Below are positions 51,153 to 59,928 of a stretch of DNA of 64,000 nucleotides, one piece after another (positions within the stretch are counted from its first letter, which is position 1; each line of letters starts with the position of its first letter). The translations under genes were made by a program, and so were the position numbers. Origin of the DNA: Vibrio sp. CAU 1672 (lineage in GTDB: Bacteria > Pseudomonadota > Gammaproteobacteria > Enterobacterales > Vibrionaceae); the NCBI RefSeq assembly GCF_029223195.1, contig NZ_JARHUF010000003.1:124001-188000 (forward strand). The letters run 5' to 3'. A model generated the notes under the pieces. That model was given only the letters and a program-made list of their open reading frames with translations, searched no databases and was not told the DNA's origin.

Positions 51153-52457
51153 ATGAATACCAAGAAACCGATGTCGCTGACCAGCCGAGTAATCCTTGGC
51201 ATGATCGCAGGTATCTTGACAGGATTTGCAATACGCACACTTTTTGCTGACAACGGATTTGTCGACGCTTACATTGTTAATGGATTATTCGAAGTTGGTG
51301 GCCAGATCTTCGTTGCCAGCTTGAAAATGCTCGTCGTACCACTGGTGTTTGTATCACTGGTTTGCGGTACCAGCTCTCTAAAAGACCTATCAACATTAGG
51401 TCGCATGGGTGGTAAAACCCTTGCTTTTTACATTGCAACCACAGCGGTTGCGATCACGCTCGCGCTAACCATGGGCACCGTGTTCCAGCCTGGTGCTGGT
51501 GCAGATCTGACCGCAGCAAGCTCATTCAAATCAGCACAAGCACCATCTCTGGGTCAGGTGATCATTGATATGTTCCCGACCAACCCAATCAGTGCGATGG
51601 CAGAAGGTAAAACTCTGCAAGTTATCGTGTTCGCCGTACTATTCGGTATCGCAATCAGTGCTGCGGGCAAACCGGGCGAACGTATTGCTGCCTTCTTCTC
51701 TGATCTGAACGAAGTGATCATGAAGCTGGTTGCGATCCTGATGAACCTCGCCCCTTATGGGGTCTTCTTCCTGATGGCGAAGCTCTTTACCGGCCTTGGT
51801 CTTGGTGCCATTATCAACCTGGCCGAGTACTTCTTAGTACTGGCTGGTACGCTACTGCTGCATGGTTTGGTGACTTACAGTTTGATGCTAAAAGGTTTTA
51901 CTGGCCTGAGTCCAATTACCTTCTTGCGTAAGATGGAAGATGCGATCATGTTTGCTTTTTCAACCGCATCATCCAATGCCACCATCCCGGTAACCATGGA
52001 AACCGCCAAACACCGTATGGGTGTTGAGAACCGCATTTCGTCGTTCACGGTACCACTGGGCGCTACCGTAAACATGGACGGTACCGCTATCATGCAGGGC
52101 GTTGCAACAGCATTCATCGCTCAGGCGTTCAATATCGACCTAACCATGGGTGACTACCTGATGGTGATTATGACGGCAACATTGGCTTCTATCGGTACTG
52201 CCGGTGTTCCTGGTGTTGGCCTGGTGATGCTGGCTATGGTATTGAACCAGGTTGGCCTGCCACTTGAAGGGATCGCTCTGATCATGGGTGTTGACCGCTT
52301 GCTGGATATGATCCGTACTGCGGTAAACATCACCGGTGACAGCGCTGTAACCATCATCGTCGCCAAAACAGAAGGCGCATTGGACGAGGCTCGTTTCAAT
52401 GACCCAATGGCAGGTGCCGCAGAGGAAGAGGTACATCTGAAGCACGCAGACGCTTAG
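51153..52457 (+). CDS. Dicarboxylate/amino acid:cation symporter (GltP/DctA family)
   Basis: A 434-residue inner-membrane transporter of the SDF family. Eight transmembrane helices and two re-entrant hairpins are expected; FSTASSNATIPVTME is hairpin 1, VNMDGTAIMQGVATAFIAQ holds the sodium site of helix 7, and ASIGTAGVPGVGLVMLAMVL is hairpin 2. It imports glutamate, aspartate or C4-dicarboxylates with sodium or protons; the residues do not let me choose. AAGGAGTG precedes ATG 51153. CRP site upstream, strong terminator downstream. Confidence 0.92.
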   Translation: MNTKKPMSLTSRVILGMIAGILTGFAIRTLFADNGFVDAYIVNGLFEVGGQIFVASLKMLVVPLVFVSLVCGTSSLKDLSTLGRMGGKTLAFYIATTAVAITLALTMGTVFQPGAGADLTAASSFKSAQAPSLGQVIIDMFPTNPISAMAEGKTLQVIVFAVLFGIAISAAGKPGERIAAFFSDLNEVIMKLVAILMNLAPYGVFFLMAKLFTGLGLGAIINLAEYFLVLAGTLLLHGLVTYSLMLKGFTGLSPITFLRKMEDAIMFAFSTASSNATIPVTMETAKHRMGVENRISSFTVPLGATVNMDGTAIMQGVATAFIAQAFNIDLTMGDYLMVIMTATLASIGTAGVPGVGLVMLAMVLNQVGLPLEGIALIMGVDRLLDMIRTAVNITGDSAVTIIVAKTEGALDEARFNDPMAGAAEEEVHLKHADA

Positions 52458-52488
52458 ACTGTAAACACTATTCTTCCTGTCTGAATCG

Positions 52489-52519
52489 AAAACCCCGATG
52501 GCCCTCCATCGGGGTTTTT
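52489..52519 (+). terminator. Symporter terminator
   Basis: AACCCCGATGG and CCATCGGGGTT around a short loop, then TTTGTTTT. Intrinsic terminator 32 bases past the stop. Confidence 0.92.
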
Positions 52520-52779
52520 GTTTTCTATCGGCCAATCATAGTCCGCTCAATCTGAACATAGGATTAATTACATGTTTGACAGGTTAAGTTCCCGCGCAAA
52601 AAAAACAGATACAAAAATCCCCGAACCAGAGTCCGGGGATAGGTATGAAGATGCAGGGTTGGGAGTTTAGCCCGGCAGGAATGAATTTTGGGCTTCCAAG
52701 GATATCCTTAGCACAATCTGTCCTGAGTGGCAGGTCTGGCCTTCAGGATACCCATTTACGGCCAGTGACTCACTGACTG
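52520..52779. other. Intergenic between converging symporter and yjiG
   Basis: No gene seen. It holds the minus-strand terminator at 52613-52640 and little else; GGCAGGTCTGGCC around 52730 is a minor hairpin. Confidence 0.4.
52613..52640 (-). terminator. yjiHG operon terminator
   Basis: On the minus strand ATCCCCGG and CGGGGAT enclose a nine-base loop and are followed by TTTTTG. It lies about 140 bases past the yjiG stop. Confidence 0.85.
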
Positions 52780-53247
52780 CTAAACAAACAGGTTCATCAC
52801 CAGCATCGCACCAAAGGCGTTCAATACTGAAATCGCAATCATCACTGGGATATAGCGCCCCTCCGTACCAATAGGCCCCATGATACGGCCCATGTACTGA
52901 ATCTGAGAGCCCATCAAGTAGATGGCCGGTGCCAGAACAGCAATATGTGTTCCGTTCAGAATACCCAGATCAAACAGAGTGATCACTACCCCAACGGCGC
53001 CACCCATTGACATCCAGGCACCAATCAGTACGGCTGCGGCTTCACCCGGCAGGCCGAATACCGCCATGATTGGAGAGAACACACTGCCCATCAAATCCAG
53101 CGCGCCGGTAATCTGTAATGCCTTGATGATCACGAAGGCCATCAACACATTCGGCACCGTAGAGGTGGTCGCAATCACCCAGCCTTTTTTAGCACCTTCA
53201 ACGAAAATATCTGTCACCATTGGTTTTTTCGCTTTAACGTCACCCAT
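52780..53247 (-). CDS. yjiG: YjiG-family inner-membrane protein
   Basis: A 155-residue membrane protein with about four helices, closely resembling E. coli YjiG (153 residues): TSTVPNVLMAFVIIKALQITG, FGLPGEAAAVLIGAWMSMGGAVGV and MGSQIQYMGR are shared-type segments. It has the nucleoside-recognition (Gate) fold. Its ATG shares one base with the yjiH stop (TAATG), so both are made together, presumably as one transporter. Substrate unknown; in E. coli the pair neighbours isoaspartyl dipeptidase, which is absent here. Confidence 0.9.
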   Translation of the reverse strand: MGDVKAKKPMVTDIFVEGAKKGWVIATTSTVPNVLMAFVIIKALQITGALDLMGSVFSPIMAVFGLPGEAAAVLIGAWMSMGGAVGVVITLFDLGILNGTHIAVLAPAIYLMGSQIQYMGRIMGPIGTEGRYIPVMIAISVLNAFGAMLVMNLFV

Positions 53248-53984
53248 TACGCCATCTCCTCTTTGAGCTTCTCGGTTTGAGTTTGATCCTGCTTGTCTTC
53301 TTTACCTTCAGTGATATTGAGGTAAATGCGAAACAGGTTCGCGCCAATGATTTTGAACGCAAACATCACAACCACAGCCAGGCCGATAGAAGACGTGACC
53401 GCAAGAGAGCCATCCGCCATGGTGAGGGTAAACAGTACCGCGCCGGAGGAGAAAAAGTTGACGATAGTCGCACCTGCGGTGAACTGGAACATGGTAAACA
53501 CGTCCGTTTCACGCTTGGTGAGATAACCTTCGTCTTTCAGCTGGCGCGTCATCGCTGCACCGGCATCGGTACTCTGTAGCGATGCGATCAGGGCCAGACC
53601 CGTGTTGCCCGGGATCCCCATTAAAGGCCGGAGAAGTGGCGTAAGAAGCTTACGGGCGGCTTCCAGTGCACCGTAGTGCTCAAGCACATTGATCATCCCC
53701 AACGCAAACATCACCGTCGGGATCAGGGTCAACGCGAAAACGAAACCATCACGGGCCCCGCTGCCACCGGTGCCCCGGAAAGTGGTAGTGGCGGTCTGGA
53801 TCCCTTCTGCCGTTTGCGTTACCCCAGAGGCCACAGTGCCGAACGAACCATTTAACGTCGTAAAGTCGAATACACCGTACCATTCGTTCGATTGCATCAG
53901 ACCAGAAAAGAACACCACAGCAAACGCCAGAGCGATATAACACCCTAACGTCACCTTGCGTTCAGTTTGAACAGGATTAGTCAT
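53247..53984 (-). CDS. yjiH: YjiH-family inner-membrane protein (nucleoside recognition domain)
   Basis: A 245-residue membrane protein with about six helices and a Gate-type nucleoside-recognition region (GIPGNTGLALIASLQSTDAGAAMTRQLKDEG). C-terminal tail is charged (EGKEDKQDQTQTEKL) and cytoplasmic. Partner of YjiG. AGGT lies seven bases before ATG 53984; ten additional upstream codons are open but lack a site. Likely a two-component transporter for a peptide breakdown product or nucleoside-like solute. Confidence 0.9.
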   Translation of the reverse strand: MTNPVQTERKVTLGCYIALAFAVVFFSGLMQSNEWYGVFDFTTLNGSFGTVASGVTQTAEGIQTATTTFRGTGGSGARDGFVFALTLIPTVMFALGMINVLEHYGALEAARKLLTPLLRPLMGIPGNTGLALIASLQSTDAGAAMTRQLKDEGYLTKRETDVFTMFQFTAGATIVNFFSSGAVLFTLTMADGSLAVTSSIGLAVVVMFAFKIIGANLFRIYLNITEGKEDKQDQTQTEKLKEEMA

Positions 53985-54359
53985 AAAAATACCTATGTAT
54001 GTGGAACAGGACACATAGGATAATCCCTACAATTACGTGCTAGTTCGATGATCAAAATCAATCCGTCCACCGAAGGTCGGCACCGCTGAACAGTAACACT
54101 TTATTTTATGACGCAAATCAAAAACAGTGATTAATGTTCATTTACTAGCCCCATGCAGCATGTTAAGCCATAGACGCAGGCAATTAATCTCCATTTTCTG
54201 CGTCAATATCACACCAGATATTTATTTGTGGCGCAGATATGACGTACAAGACGTCGTACTATCTACAGCTCCCGCGAGCGCACTCTTAATGGCCATCTGC
54301 GCAACACCCCGTCGCTTGACGGTATTAAATGCTCCGATCCCGAGCCATATTACAGACAT
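53985..54359. other. Intergenic upstream of yjiHG
   Basis: About 375 bases with no gene recognised. TTTATGACGCAAATCAAAAAC near 54104-54124 and ACAGTGATTAATGTTCATTT resemble weak CRP or FNR half-sites. A minus-strand promoter for yjiHG is expected near 54010-54060. Composition is ordinary. Confidence 0.4.
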
Positions 54360-54395
54360 AAAAAAGCCCTTCTTCCACCACGGAAGAAGGGCTTA
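54360..54395 (-). terminator. malS terminator
   Basis: AAGCCCTTCTTCC and GGAAGAAGGGCTT form a 13-bp stem with a five-base loop, followed on the minus strand by TTTTATG. 11 bases past the stop. Confidence 0.93.
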
Positions 54396-54405
54396 ATATC
54401 GGGCG

Positions 54406-56466
54406 TTACTTATCGCGACCCACGAAAGCAATCACCACCTTATCATTGCCCAGTGCACGGGAGAAAACGTAGGCACCTTCTTGCTTGATCTCCTGGTGCT
54501 CGCCAGCCCCAACCGCCGGATGGCTTTGGCGGAACTGACCCAGTGTTTGCCAGTGTTTAAGCAGCGACTGCTTCTCTTTGCTCAACTTCCAAACCATATC
54601 CGAACGGGTTCCCTGATGGAAATCATCGGCGTAAGGGCCAATATTACGGCCAATCTCATCCCCGTAGTATACCTGAACGGCACCCGGGCTTAGCAAAAGT
54701 GCGTTGGCGGCATTACGCTGCATAGCGTAGTCTTTGAAACGGCTAAAGAACAACTCGGTATCATGAGACGACATGTAGCTGACCGGGTTAAAGTCTTTCT
54801 CGTTAGCGATGGTGTCAGCATAGCTTTGGTAAGTATCCGCCATTTGGCTGAAACAGGCTGCGCCTTTGTCGAGCTTTTTCTGCATGTCGAAGTTGATCAG
54901 CGCGTCAAAGCCATCATCAAAATACGGGCTGCGGTAGGCGGTGTGACCCCAGACTTCACCCATCATCCAGAATGGCTGGCCAGACTTGCCGTTTTCTTTA
55001 CGCCAGTGCTCCAAACTCTTCGAGCCCTCCTGCTTGAGGCGTTTCCATACCTCGCCCTCAACGTGCTTGACCGTATCCACACGGAAACCATCAATACCAA
55101 AGCGCTTGACCCAGTCAGTTTGCCATTCAATCAAGTAATCGGCCACGGTATAGTTCTCGTGTGCCACAACCCGAGTGCCGGGATTATCCAGCAGCCATTG
55201 TGGCGGGGTTACCGCCTGAGTCGATTCAGTCATAAAATCTGGCAGGCCAGCCAAAGACATGGTGACATCATTGCTGCCCGGAGCAGGGTAGCCCGGCAGG
55301 CCGGTTCTCACCCAGTCACCTCCCCACCAGTTTACCCAGTTTGGACTCTTATAATCGATGTTCTGGGAATAACTGTACCAGTTCTCGCCACTTTTCGGCT
55401 GCCAGTCTCCCCATTTTTCCGGTAAATCTGCACCTGGTTTTAACACGTCGATACCGTCAAACTGAAGATCGGCCAACGTTGAGTAACCGGAGTGGTTAAC
55501 GACCGCGTCCATCAAGATTTTCAGACCACGCTTGTGGGCTTCTTCCACCAGTTTTTTCAGATCGGCGTCATTACCAAAGTTTGCATCAATCTTAGTAAAA
55601 TCGCGCGTCCAGTAGCCGTGGTAAGCATAGAATGGGAACGAGCCGCTGTCACCACCACCGGTAAAACCGTGCACCTGCTCAACGATCGGCGACAGCCAAA
55701 TCGCATCCGTACCTAAGCTCTTAATATAATCCAGCTTTTCGATCACGCCTTTCAGATCACCGCCATGGAAAGTACCGATTTCCTCTTTACCGTCTTTTTT
55801 ACGCCCATAACTATGGTCATTATCAGTATCGCCATTGTTAAAGCGATCCACCATCACAAAGTAAATGTTGGCATTGCGGTAATCAAATGGTTGGGCTTCC
55901 TTGGTTTTTTTAACCGGTTCAAGCAGCACTAACCCACCGGAGGCCTGGCTTGGTGTTAATGAGACTTGTTGATCTTTAACTTCTACCGTTTGACCTGAGT
56001 ATGCATCGCGCAGTTTAGTACCATCCGGGAAGCTGTCACCCAAAGCAATGGTGACCTCGCCGCCTTGGTGAACTTCACACTGAACTTTAGGAATCGGGCG
56101 CTTAAACTCAGTTTTAGCGGCTTTCTTTGGCTCACGTTTAAACCGCAGTGTTTTGGCCTGATCGTCAAAAGCAAACGAGTAGTCACCGGTAAAACGGATT
56201 TTAAGCGGCAACTCAATCGGCTTTCCACAGTTCAAACCGATCGGTTTGTTGAACTTAACCTTCTGACCTTCCGGCGCACGGCAGTCACCTTCAATGCCAG
56301 TCACTTTCATCGTGTAGCCGCCTTTGGTTAGCGGCACCACCAAAGGTTGCTCGGCACTTAATGGAAAATCCCGGCTAGTGGTTGAAGTAGAAATTGTGAT
56401 GTTTGGCTCGGCAACGACACTTGCCGAAGCGAGTAAAAAAGCAGTAGTGATCAGATTTAATTTCAT
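54406..56466 (-). CDS. malS: Periplasmic alpha-amylase MalS
   Basis: A 686-residue exported GH13 amylase (E. coli MalS 676). Signal peptide MKLNLITTAFLLASASVVA; N-terminal beta domains to about residue 195, including Cys-containing pairs (DCRAPEG, GLNCGKP); catalytic barrel from NIYFVMVDRFNNGD. Active site: Asp464 (GFRVDTVKHVE), Glu504 (MMGEVWG), Asp569 (SSHDTELF). It trims maltodextrins entering the periplasm. Monocistronic with a strong terminator. Upstream GGAAGGATGTG on the minus strand loosely resembles a MalT box, unproven. Confidence 0.93.
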   Translation of the reverse strand: MKLNLITTAFLLASASVVAEPNITISTSTTSRDFPLSAEQPLVVPLTKGGYTMKVTGIEGDCRAPEGQKVKFNKPIGLNCGKPIELPLKIRFTGDYSFAFDDQAKTLRFKREPKKAAKTEFKRPIPKVQCEVHQGGEVTIALGDSFPDGTKLRDAYSGQTVEVKDQQVSLTPSQASGGLVLLEPVKKTKEAQPFDYRNANIYFVMVDRFNNGDTDNDHSYGRKKDGKEEIGTFHGGDLKGVIEKLDYIKSLGTDAIWLSPIVEQVHGFTGGGDSGSFPFYAYHGYWTRDFTKIDANFGNDADLKKLVEEAHKRGLKILMDAVVNHSGYSTLADLQFDGIDVLKPGADLPEKWGDWQPKSGENWYSYSQNIDYKSPNWVNWWGGDWVRTGLPGYPAPGSNDVTMSLAGLPDFMTESTQAVTPPQWLLDNPGTRVVAHENYTVADYLIEWQTDWVKRFGIDGFRVDTVKHVEGEVWKRLKQEGSKSLEHWRKENGKSGQPFWMMGEVWGHTAYRSPYFDDGFDALINFDMQKKLDKGAACFSQMADTYQSYADTIANEKDFNPVSYMSSHDTELFFSRFKDYAMQRNAANALLLSPGAVQVYYGDEIGRNIGPYADDFHQGTRSDMVWKLSKEKQSLLKHWQTLGQFRQSHPAVGAGEHQEIKQEGAYVFSRALGNDKVVIAFVGRDK

Positions 56467-56622
56467 CTTTCAGTCCATTGGTTACGCATATCAGGCTGCG
56501 CAATTGTTGTAGTTTTATTCACGTTAATTATGCATGGACGAAAAACGCAACACATCCTTCCAAATGACTACGCCCTAAAGCTTGGCTTGCTTCACATTTT
56601 GCTTTGATAGGGGCGTAGTTGA

Positions 56623-57300
56623 CTATAGCCAGGCCGGGCTAAGGTTATGCATCTGGGCTAGTGCCCAGCTTGTACGACGCCGGGTGTAGTCGCTGTGTGA
56701 AAGGACTTTGATCTTGTATGGGTTCGGTAACACTACTGCCAGCCTGGCTGCCTGCCATGGTGATAGCTGACCGGCAGGAATACCGTAGTAATTCTGCGCC
56801 GCCGCCTCGACACCATAAAGTCCCGGACCAAACTCGGCCACATTTAAGTACACCTCAAGAATCCGTTGTTTGCTCCACATCAGCTCCATCAGCAAAGCAA
56901 AGTACAGCTCGTAAGCCTTACGCGCATAGGAGTGCGACGGAATCAAAAATACATTCTTGGCCGTTTGCTGAGTGATCGTGCTGGCACCACGGGCAGGCCC
57001 GTTGTCCCCGGCTTGAGCGATGACCTGAAACAGAGACTCAAAATCAACCCCGAAGTGATCGGGAAATTTTTGATCCTCGGTCGCAATGACAGCTAACTGG
57101 ATATGTTGTGACATCCCTGACAACGGCACCCACTCTTGCTGGCTGTACTCAGGATAGCCGCTTGGTGGTGAAATCATCCGGCTGATCTTCCATCCCCATA
57201 CCGGCGGATCGATGTACTTAACCACACCAACCAAAAGCACCGGTACCAATAGCAATAACATCACCGCGCTAGCCAGTAACGACTTAAGCCTTTTCAGCAT
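56623..57300 (-). CDS. mtgA: Monofunctional peptidoglycan glycosyltransferase
   Basis: A 225-residue GT51 enzyme with one N-terminal membrane anchor (residues about 8-30). Catalytic Glu is in AVIATEDQKFPDHFGVDFESL, and GASTITQQTAKNVFL, KAYELYFALLMELMWSKQRILEVYLN and EFGPGLYGVEAAAQNYYG are the other conserved GT51 motifs. It polymerises lipid II in the periplasm. It sits between malS and glgB without a functional link to starch use. Confidence 0.93.
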   Translation of the reverse strand: MLKRLKSLLASAVMLLLLVPVLLVGVVKYIDPPVWGWKISRMISPPSGYPEYSQQEWVPLSGMSQHIQLAVIATEDQKFPDHFGVDFESLFQVIAQAGDNGPARGASTITQQTAKNVFLIPSHSYARKAYELYFALLMELMWSKQRILEVYLNVAEFGPGLYGVEAAAQNYYGIPAGQLSPWQAARLAVVLPNPYKIKVLSHSDYTRRRTSWALAQMHNLSPAWL

Positions 57301-57420
57301 ACTTTTTAGCCTGAAGATGAAAACAATGATGCATAATGCGCCGTGATAACCCCAATGAATGTGGTGCAGGTTGCCCGATTAAAGGACTAACGACAAGCTT
57401 TCCGAGGTCAATAATCGGTT

Positions 57421-57452
57421 AAAAAAAACCCGCTTTAACAACTAAAGCGGGC
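57421..57452 (-). terminator. glgB terminator
   Basis: CCCGCTTTA and TAAAGCGGG around a short loop, then a run of T on the minus strand (57421-57427). 20 bases past the glgB stop. Confidence 0.92.
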
Positions 57453-57471
57453 TTGGTCTGTTTTTTAAAGT

Positions 57472-59655
57472 CTACTTAGTAAGTTTGTAGAATACCGTTG
57501 AAAGTGGTGGTAAACGCAGCTCAAGCGATTGCGGCAGCGATTCACTCTCGATTTCTTCAGTCTCCACACTGCTTAGCACTTCAAAATCACTTCCGTGATA
57601 CTTACTGTCATCGGTGTTTAACAGCAGCTCATAGCGACCTTCATTTGGCACACCTAAGCGGAAATGCTCATGTGGCACCGGCGTAAAGTTGGTGATCACC
57701 AGAATACGCTCACCGTCCTGGCTGATCCGCTCATGGGCCAGAATGCTCGCATCCGCCTCATCTTGCAGGCGCCATTCAAACCCGGCAGGCAGACAGTCTT
57801 GATCGTGCATTGCCGGCTCATTGCGGTACAGATGGTTCAGGTCACGGATCACTGACTGAACCCCTTGGTGACGGTCATAATCCAGCAGGAACCATTGCAA
57901 TTGGTCATCATGGTTCCACTCTGCGGTCTGACCAAGCTCTGCACCCATGAAATTGAGCTTCTTACCCGGCTGACCATACATGTAACCGAAGTAAGCACGT
58001 AAGTTAGCCGTTTGTTGCCACTCATCGCCCGGCATCTTATCGTGAATAGAGCCCTTACCATAAACCACTTCATCATGAGACAGCGACAACACGTAGTTTT
58101 CACTGTGCGCGTAAACCAGCGGGAAGGTCACAGTGTTATGGTGGTATTTGCGGTGAACAGGATCTTCTTTAATGTAAGAAAGGCTGTCGTGCATCCAACC
58201 CATGTTCCACTTAAAGCCAAAGCCTAAACCGCCCATAAAGGTCGGCGCGGATACGCCCGGGAATGCGGTTGATTCTTCGGCGATGGTCATCGCGTTCGGG
58301 AAGTGTTTATATACTTCCTCATTCATCCATTTCAGGGTCGCAATGGCATCGTAGTTTTCGTTACCGCCGTCCGCATTCGGAATCCACTGGTCATGGCTGC
58401 GTGAGTAATCGAGATACAACATTGACGCCACGGCATCAACACGAATACCGTCAATGTGGAACTGTTCAAACCAGTACAGCGCATTAGACACCAGGAAGCG
58501 GCGTACATGCTCACGGCCTAGGTCGTAGATGTATGAGTTCCAGTCCTGGTGCCAGCCACGGCGCGGATCCGGATCATGGAACAGCGGTGTACCATCAAAA
58601 TTGGCCAGGCCGTGATCATCCGACGGGAAGTGAGCAGGCACCCAGTCAAGCACCACGCCCAGACCCGCCTGGTGACAGGCGTCAACGAAGAACTTGAAAT
58701 CGTCCGGAGAGCCATAACGGCTGGTTGGGGCAAACATGCCCACCGGTTGATACCCCCACGAACCGTAAAACGGATGTTCTGAAACTGGCATCAGTTCTAC
58801 ATGGGTGTAGCCCAGATCAACCAGATAAGGGATCAATTCTTTCGCCAGCTCACGATAATTGAGAAACTCACCATCGCTGTTGCGTTTCCATGAACCGGCG
58901 TGCAACTCGTAAAAAGACAGCGCTTCATCACGTTTCTGAGTTACCGGACGATTTTGCCACTTAGCGTCTTGCCATTGGTAACGGTTGTGATCGTAAGTAA
59001 CCGAAGCAAAGGATGGGTACTGCTCGGAGTAGAAACCCCATGGATCTTGTTTATGCGGCAGTCCTTCCCCGTGCGGCCCTTTAAGTTCAAATTTGTACTG
59101 AACACCCTCTTGCAAACCCGGTACAAACAGACCCCAGATACCGTAGTCCAGACGCTGCATCGGATGGCGACGGCCATCCCATTGGTTGAAGCTGCCTACC
59201 AGGCTGATCGCCGAGGCATGCGGTGCATAAACCAGGAATCGGACCCCAGAAATGTTTTTGCCACCACGCTCGAGGGTCACAAAGTGTGCCCCCATATAAT
59301 GGTACATGTCTTTCGGCGTATGCAGGTGCTCATACTCCTGATAAATGTTGTGGTACTGGTAAGGGTCATCAACCAGTTGCTCCACGCCATCCCAGTCCAC
59401 TGCTAACTGATAGTGGGTAAGATGTAAATCTCGCTCCTGTTTCAAGATAAAACCGCTGCTACCTTCGAGCTCCAGTGCCACACGCGGCTCACCTTCGATG
59501 ACCAACTCCACTTTGTCTGCGCCCGGCATCCAGACTCGCAGCGATCCTTCGCCGTCATCGATAAATGGCCCAAGCGATGCAAACGGATCTGAATAGGCAG
59601 CTTTAGCTAATAATTTATATGCTTGCTGGTGTTTTTTCTTTACCTTGGTTTTCAA
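57472..59655 (-). CDS. glgB: 1,4-alpha-glucan branching enzyme
   Basis: A 727-residue GH13_9 enzyme that adds alpha-1,6 branches to glycogen. N-terminal beta modules with CBM48 (about 110-225), catalytic barrel with Asp407 ([11 protein letters not shown]), Glu460 (TIAEESTAF) and the [11 protein letters not shown] motif; E. coli GlgB has 728 residues. The start is TTG 59655: AGGGAG lies six bases before it, inside the frame of the two upstream ATG codons (59676, 59697), which makes those unlikely. Separate transcription unit from malQ, with a palindrome in its promoter. Confidence 0.94.
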   Translation of the reverse strand: MKTKVKKKHQQAYKLLAKAAYSDPFASLGPFIDDGEGSLRVWMPGADKVELVIEGEPRVALELEGSSGFILKQERDLHLTHYQLAVDWDGVEQLVDDPYQYHNIYQEYEHLHTPKDMYHYMGAHFVTLERGGKNISGVRFLVYAPHASAISLVGSFNQWDGRRHPMQRLDYGIWGLFVPGLQEGVQYKFELKGPHGEGLPHKQDPWGFYSEQYPSFASVTYDHNRYQWQDAKWQNRPVTQKRDEALSFYELHAGSWKRNSDGEFLNYRELAKELIPYLVDLGYTHVELMPVSEHPFYGSWGYQPVGMFAPTSRYGSPDDFKFFVDACHQAGLGVVLDWVPAHFPSDDHGLANFDGTPLFHDPDPRRGWHQDWNSYIYDLGREHVRRFLVSNALYWFEQFHIDGIRVDAVASMLYLDYSRSHDQWIPNADGGNENYDAIATLKWMNEEVYKHFPNAMTIAEESTAFPGVSAPTFMGGLGFGFKWNMGWMHDSLSYIKEDPVHRKYHHNTVTFPLVYAHSENYVLSLSHDEVVYGKGSIHDKMPGDEWQQTANLRAYFGYMYGQPGKKLNFMGAELGQTAEWNHDDQLQWFLLDYDRHQGVQSVIRDLNHLYRNEPAMHDQDCLPAGFEWRLQDEADASILAHERISQDGERILVITNFTPVPHEHFRLGVPNEGRYELLLNTDDSKYHGSDFEVLSSVETEEIESESLPQSLELRLPPLSTVFYKLTK

Positions 59656-59723
59656 TTCTTTCTCCCTAGAACCCATATAAACTTTAAGCGTGTCCAATAC
59701 AGGTTTTCTCCACAGCCAAACGT

Positions 59724-59735
59724 TGTGAATTCACA
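59724..59735. promoter_or_regulatory. Palindrome in the glgB promoter region
   Basis: TGTGAATTCACA is a perfect 12-bp palindrome 69 bases upstream of the TTG start. The spacing between TGTGA and TCACA is too short for CRP (two overlapping bases rather than six), so another regulator is implied, if any. Confidence 0.4.
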
Positions 59736-59786
59736 CAAATATAACACACGGCACCATTCACCAACCTGATGAACCGCCGCCAGAAA

Positions 59787-59815
59787 CAAAAAATGCCCGC
59801 TATTGCTGCGGGCAT
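59787..59815 (-). terminator. malPQ operon terminator
   Basis: ATGCCCGC and GCGGGCAT pair around a short loop and are followed on the minus strand by TTTTTG. 114 bases past the malQ stop; separates malPQ from glgB. Confidence 0.88.
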
Positions 59816-59928
59816 AATAACGACAACTTATCCTAACGAATTATGCGTTGAGAATGAGTGACCTAGGCGGTACTTTCGTATCTAAATATCAAAGAATTAT
59901 TAAGATATGTCCTAGCTCACTTCTCGTG

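Noticed and set aside
54127..54396. Plus-strand frame of 89 codons between yjiH and malS
   Set aside because: It runs through the malS terminator, lacks a ribosome site, and has no protein-like domain features.
56467..56622. MalT box upstream of malS
   Set aside because: GGAAGGATGTG resembles only part of the consensus and stands alone, while MalT normally needs several boxes.
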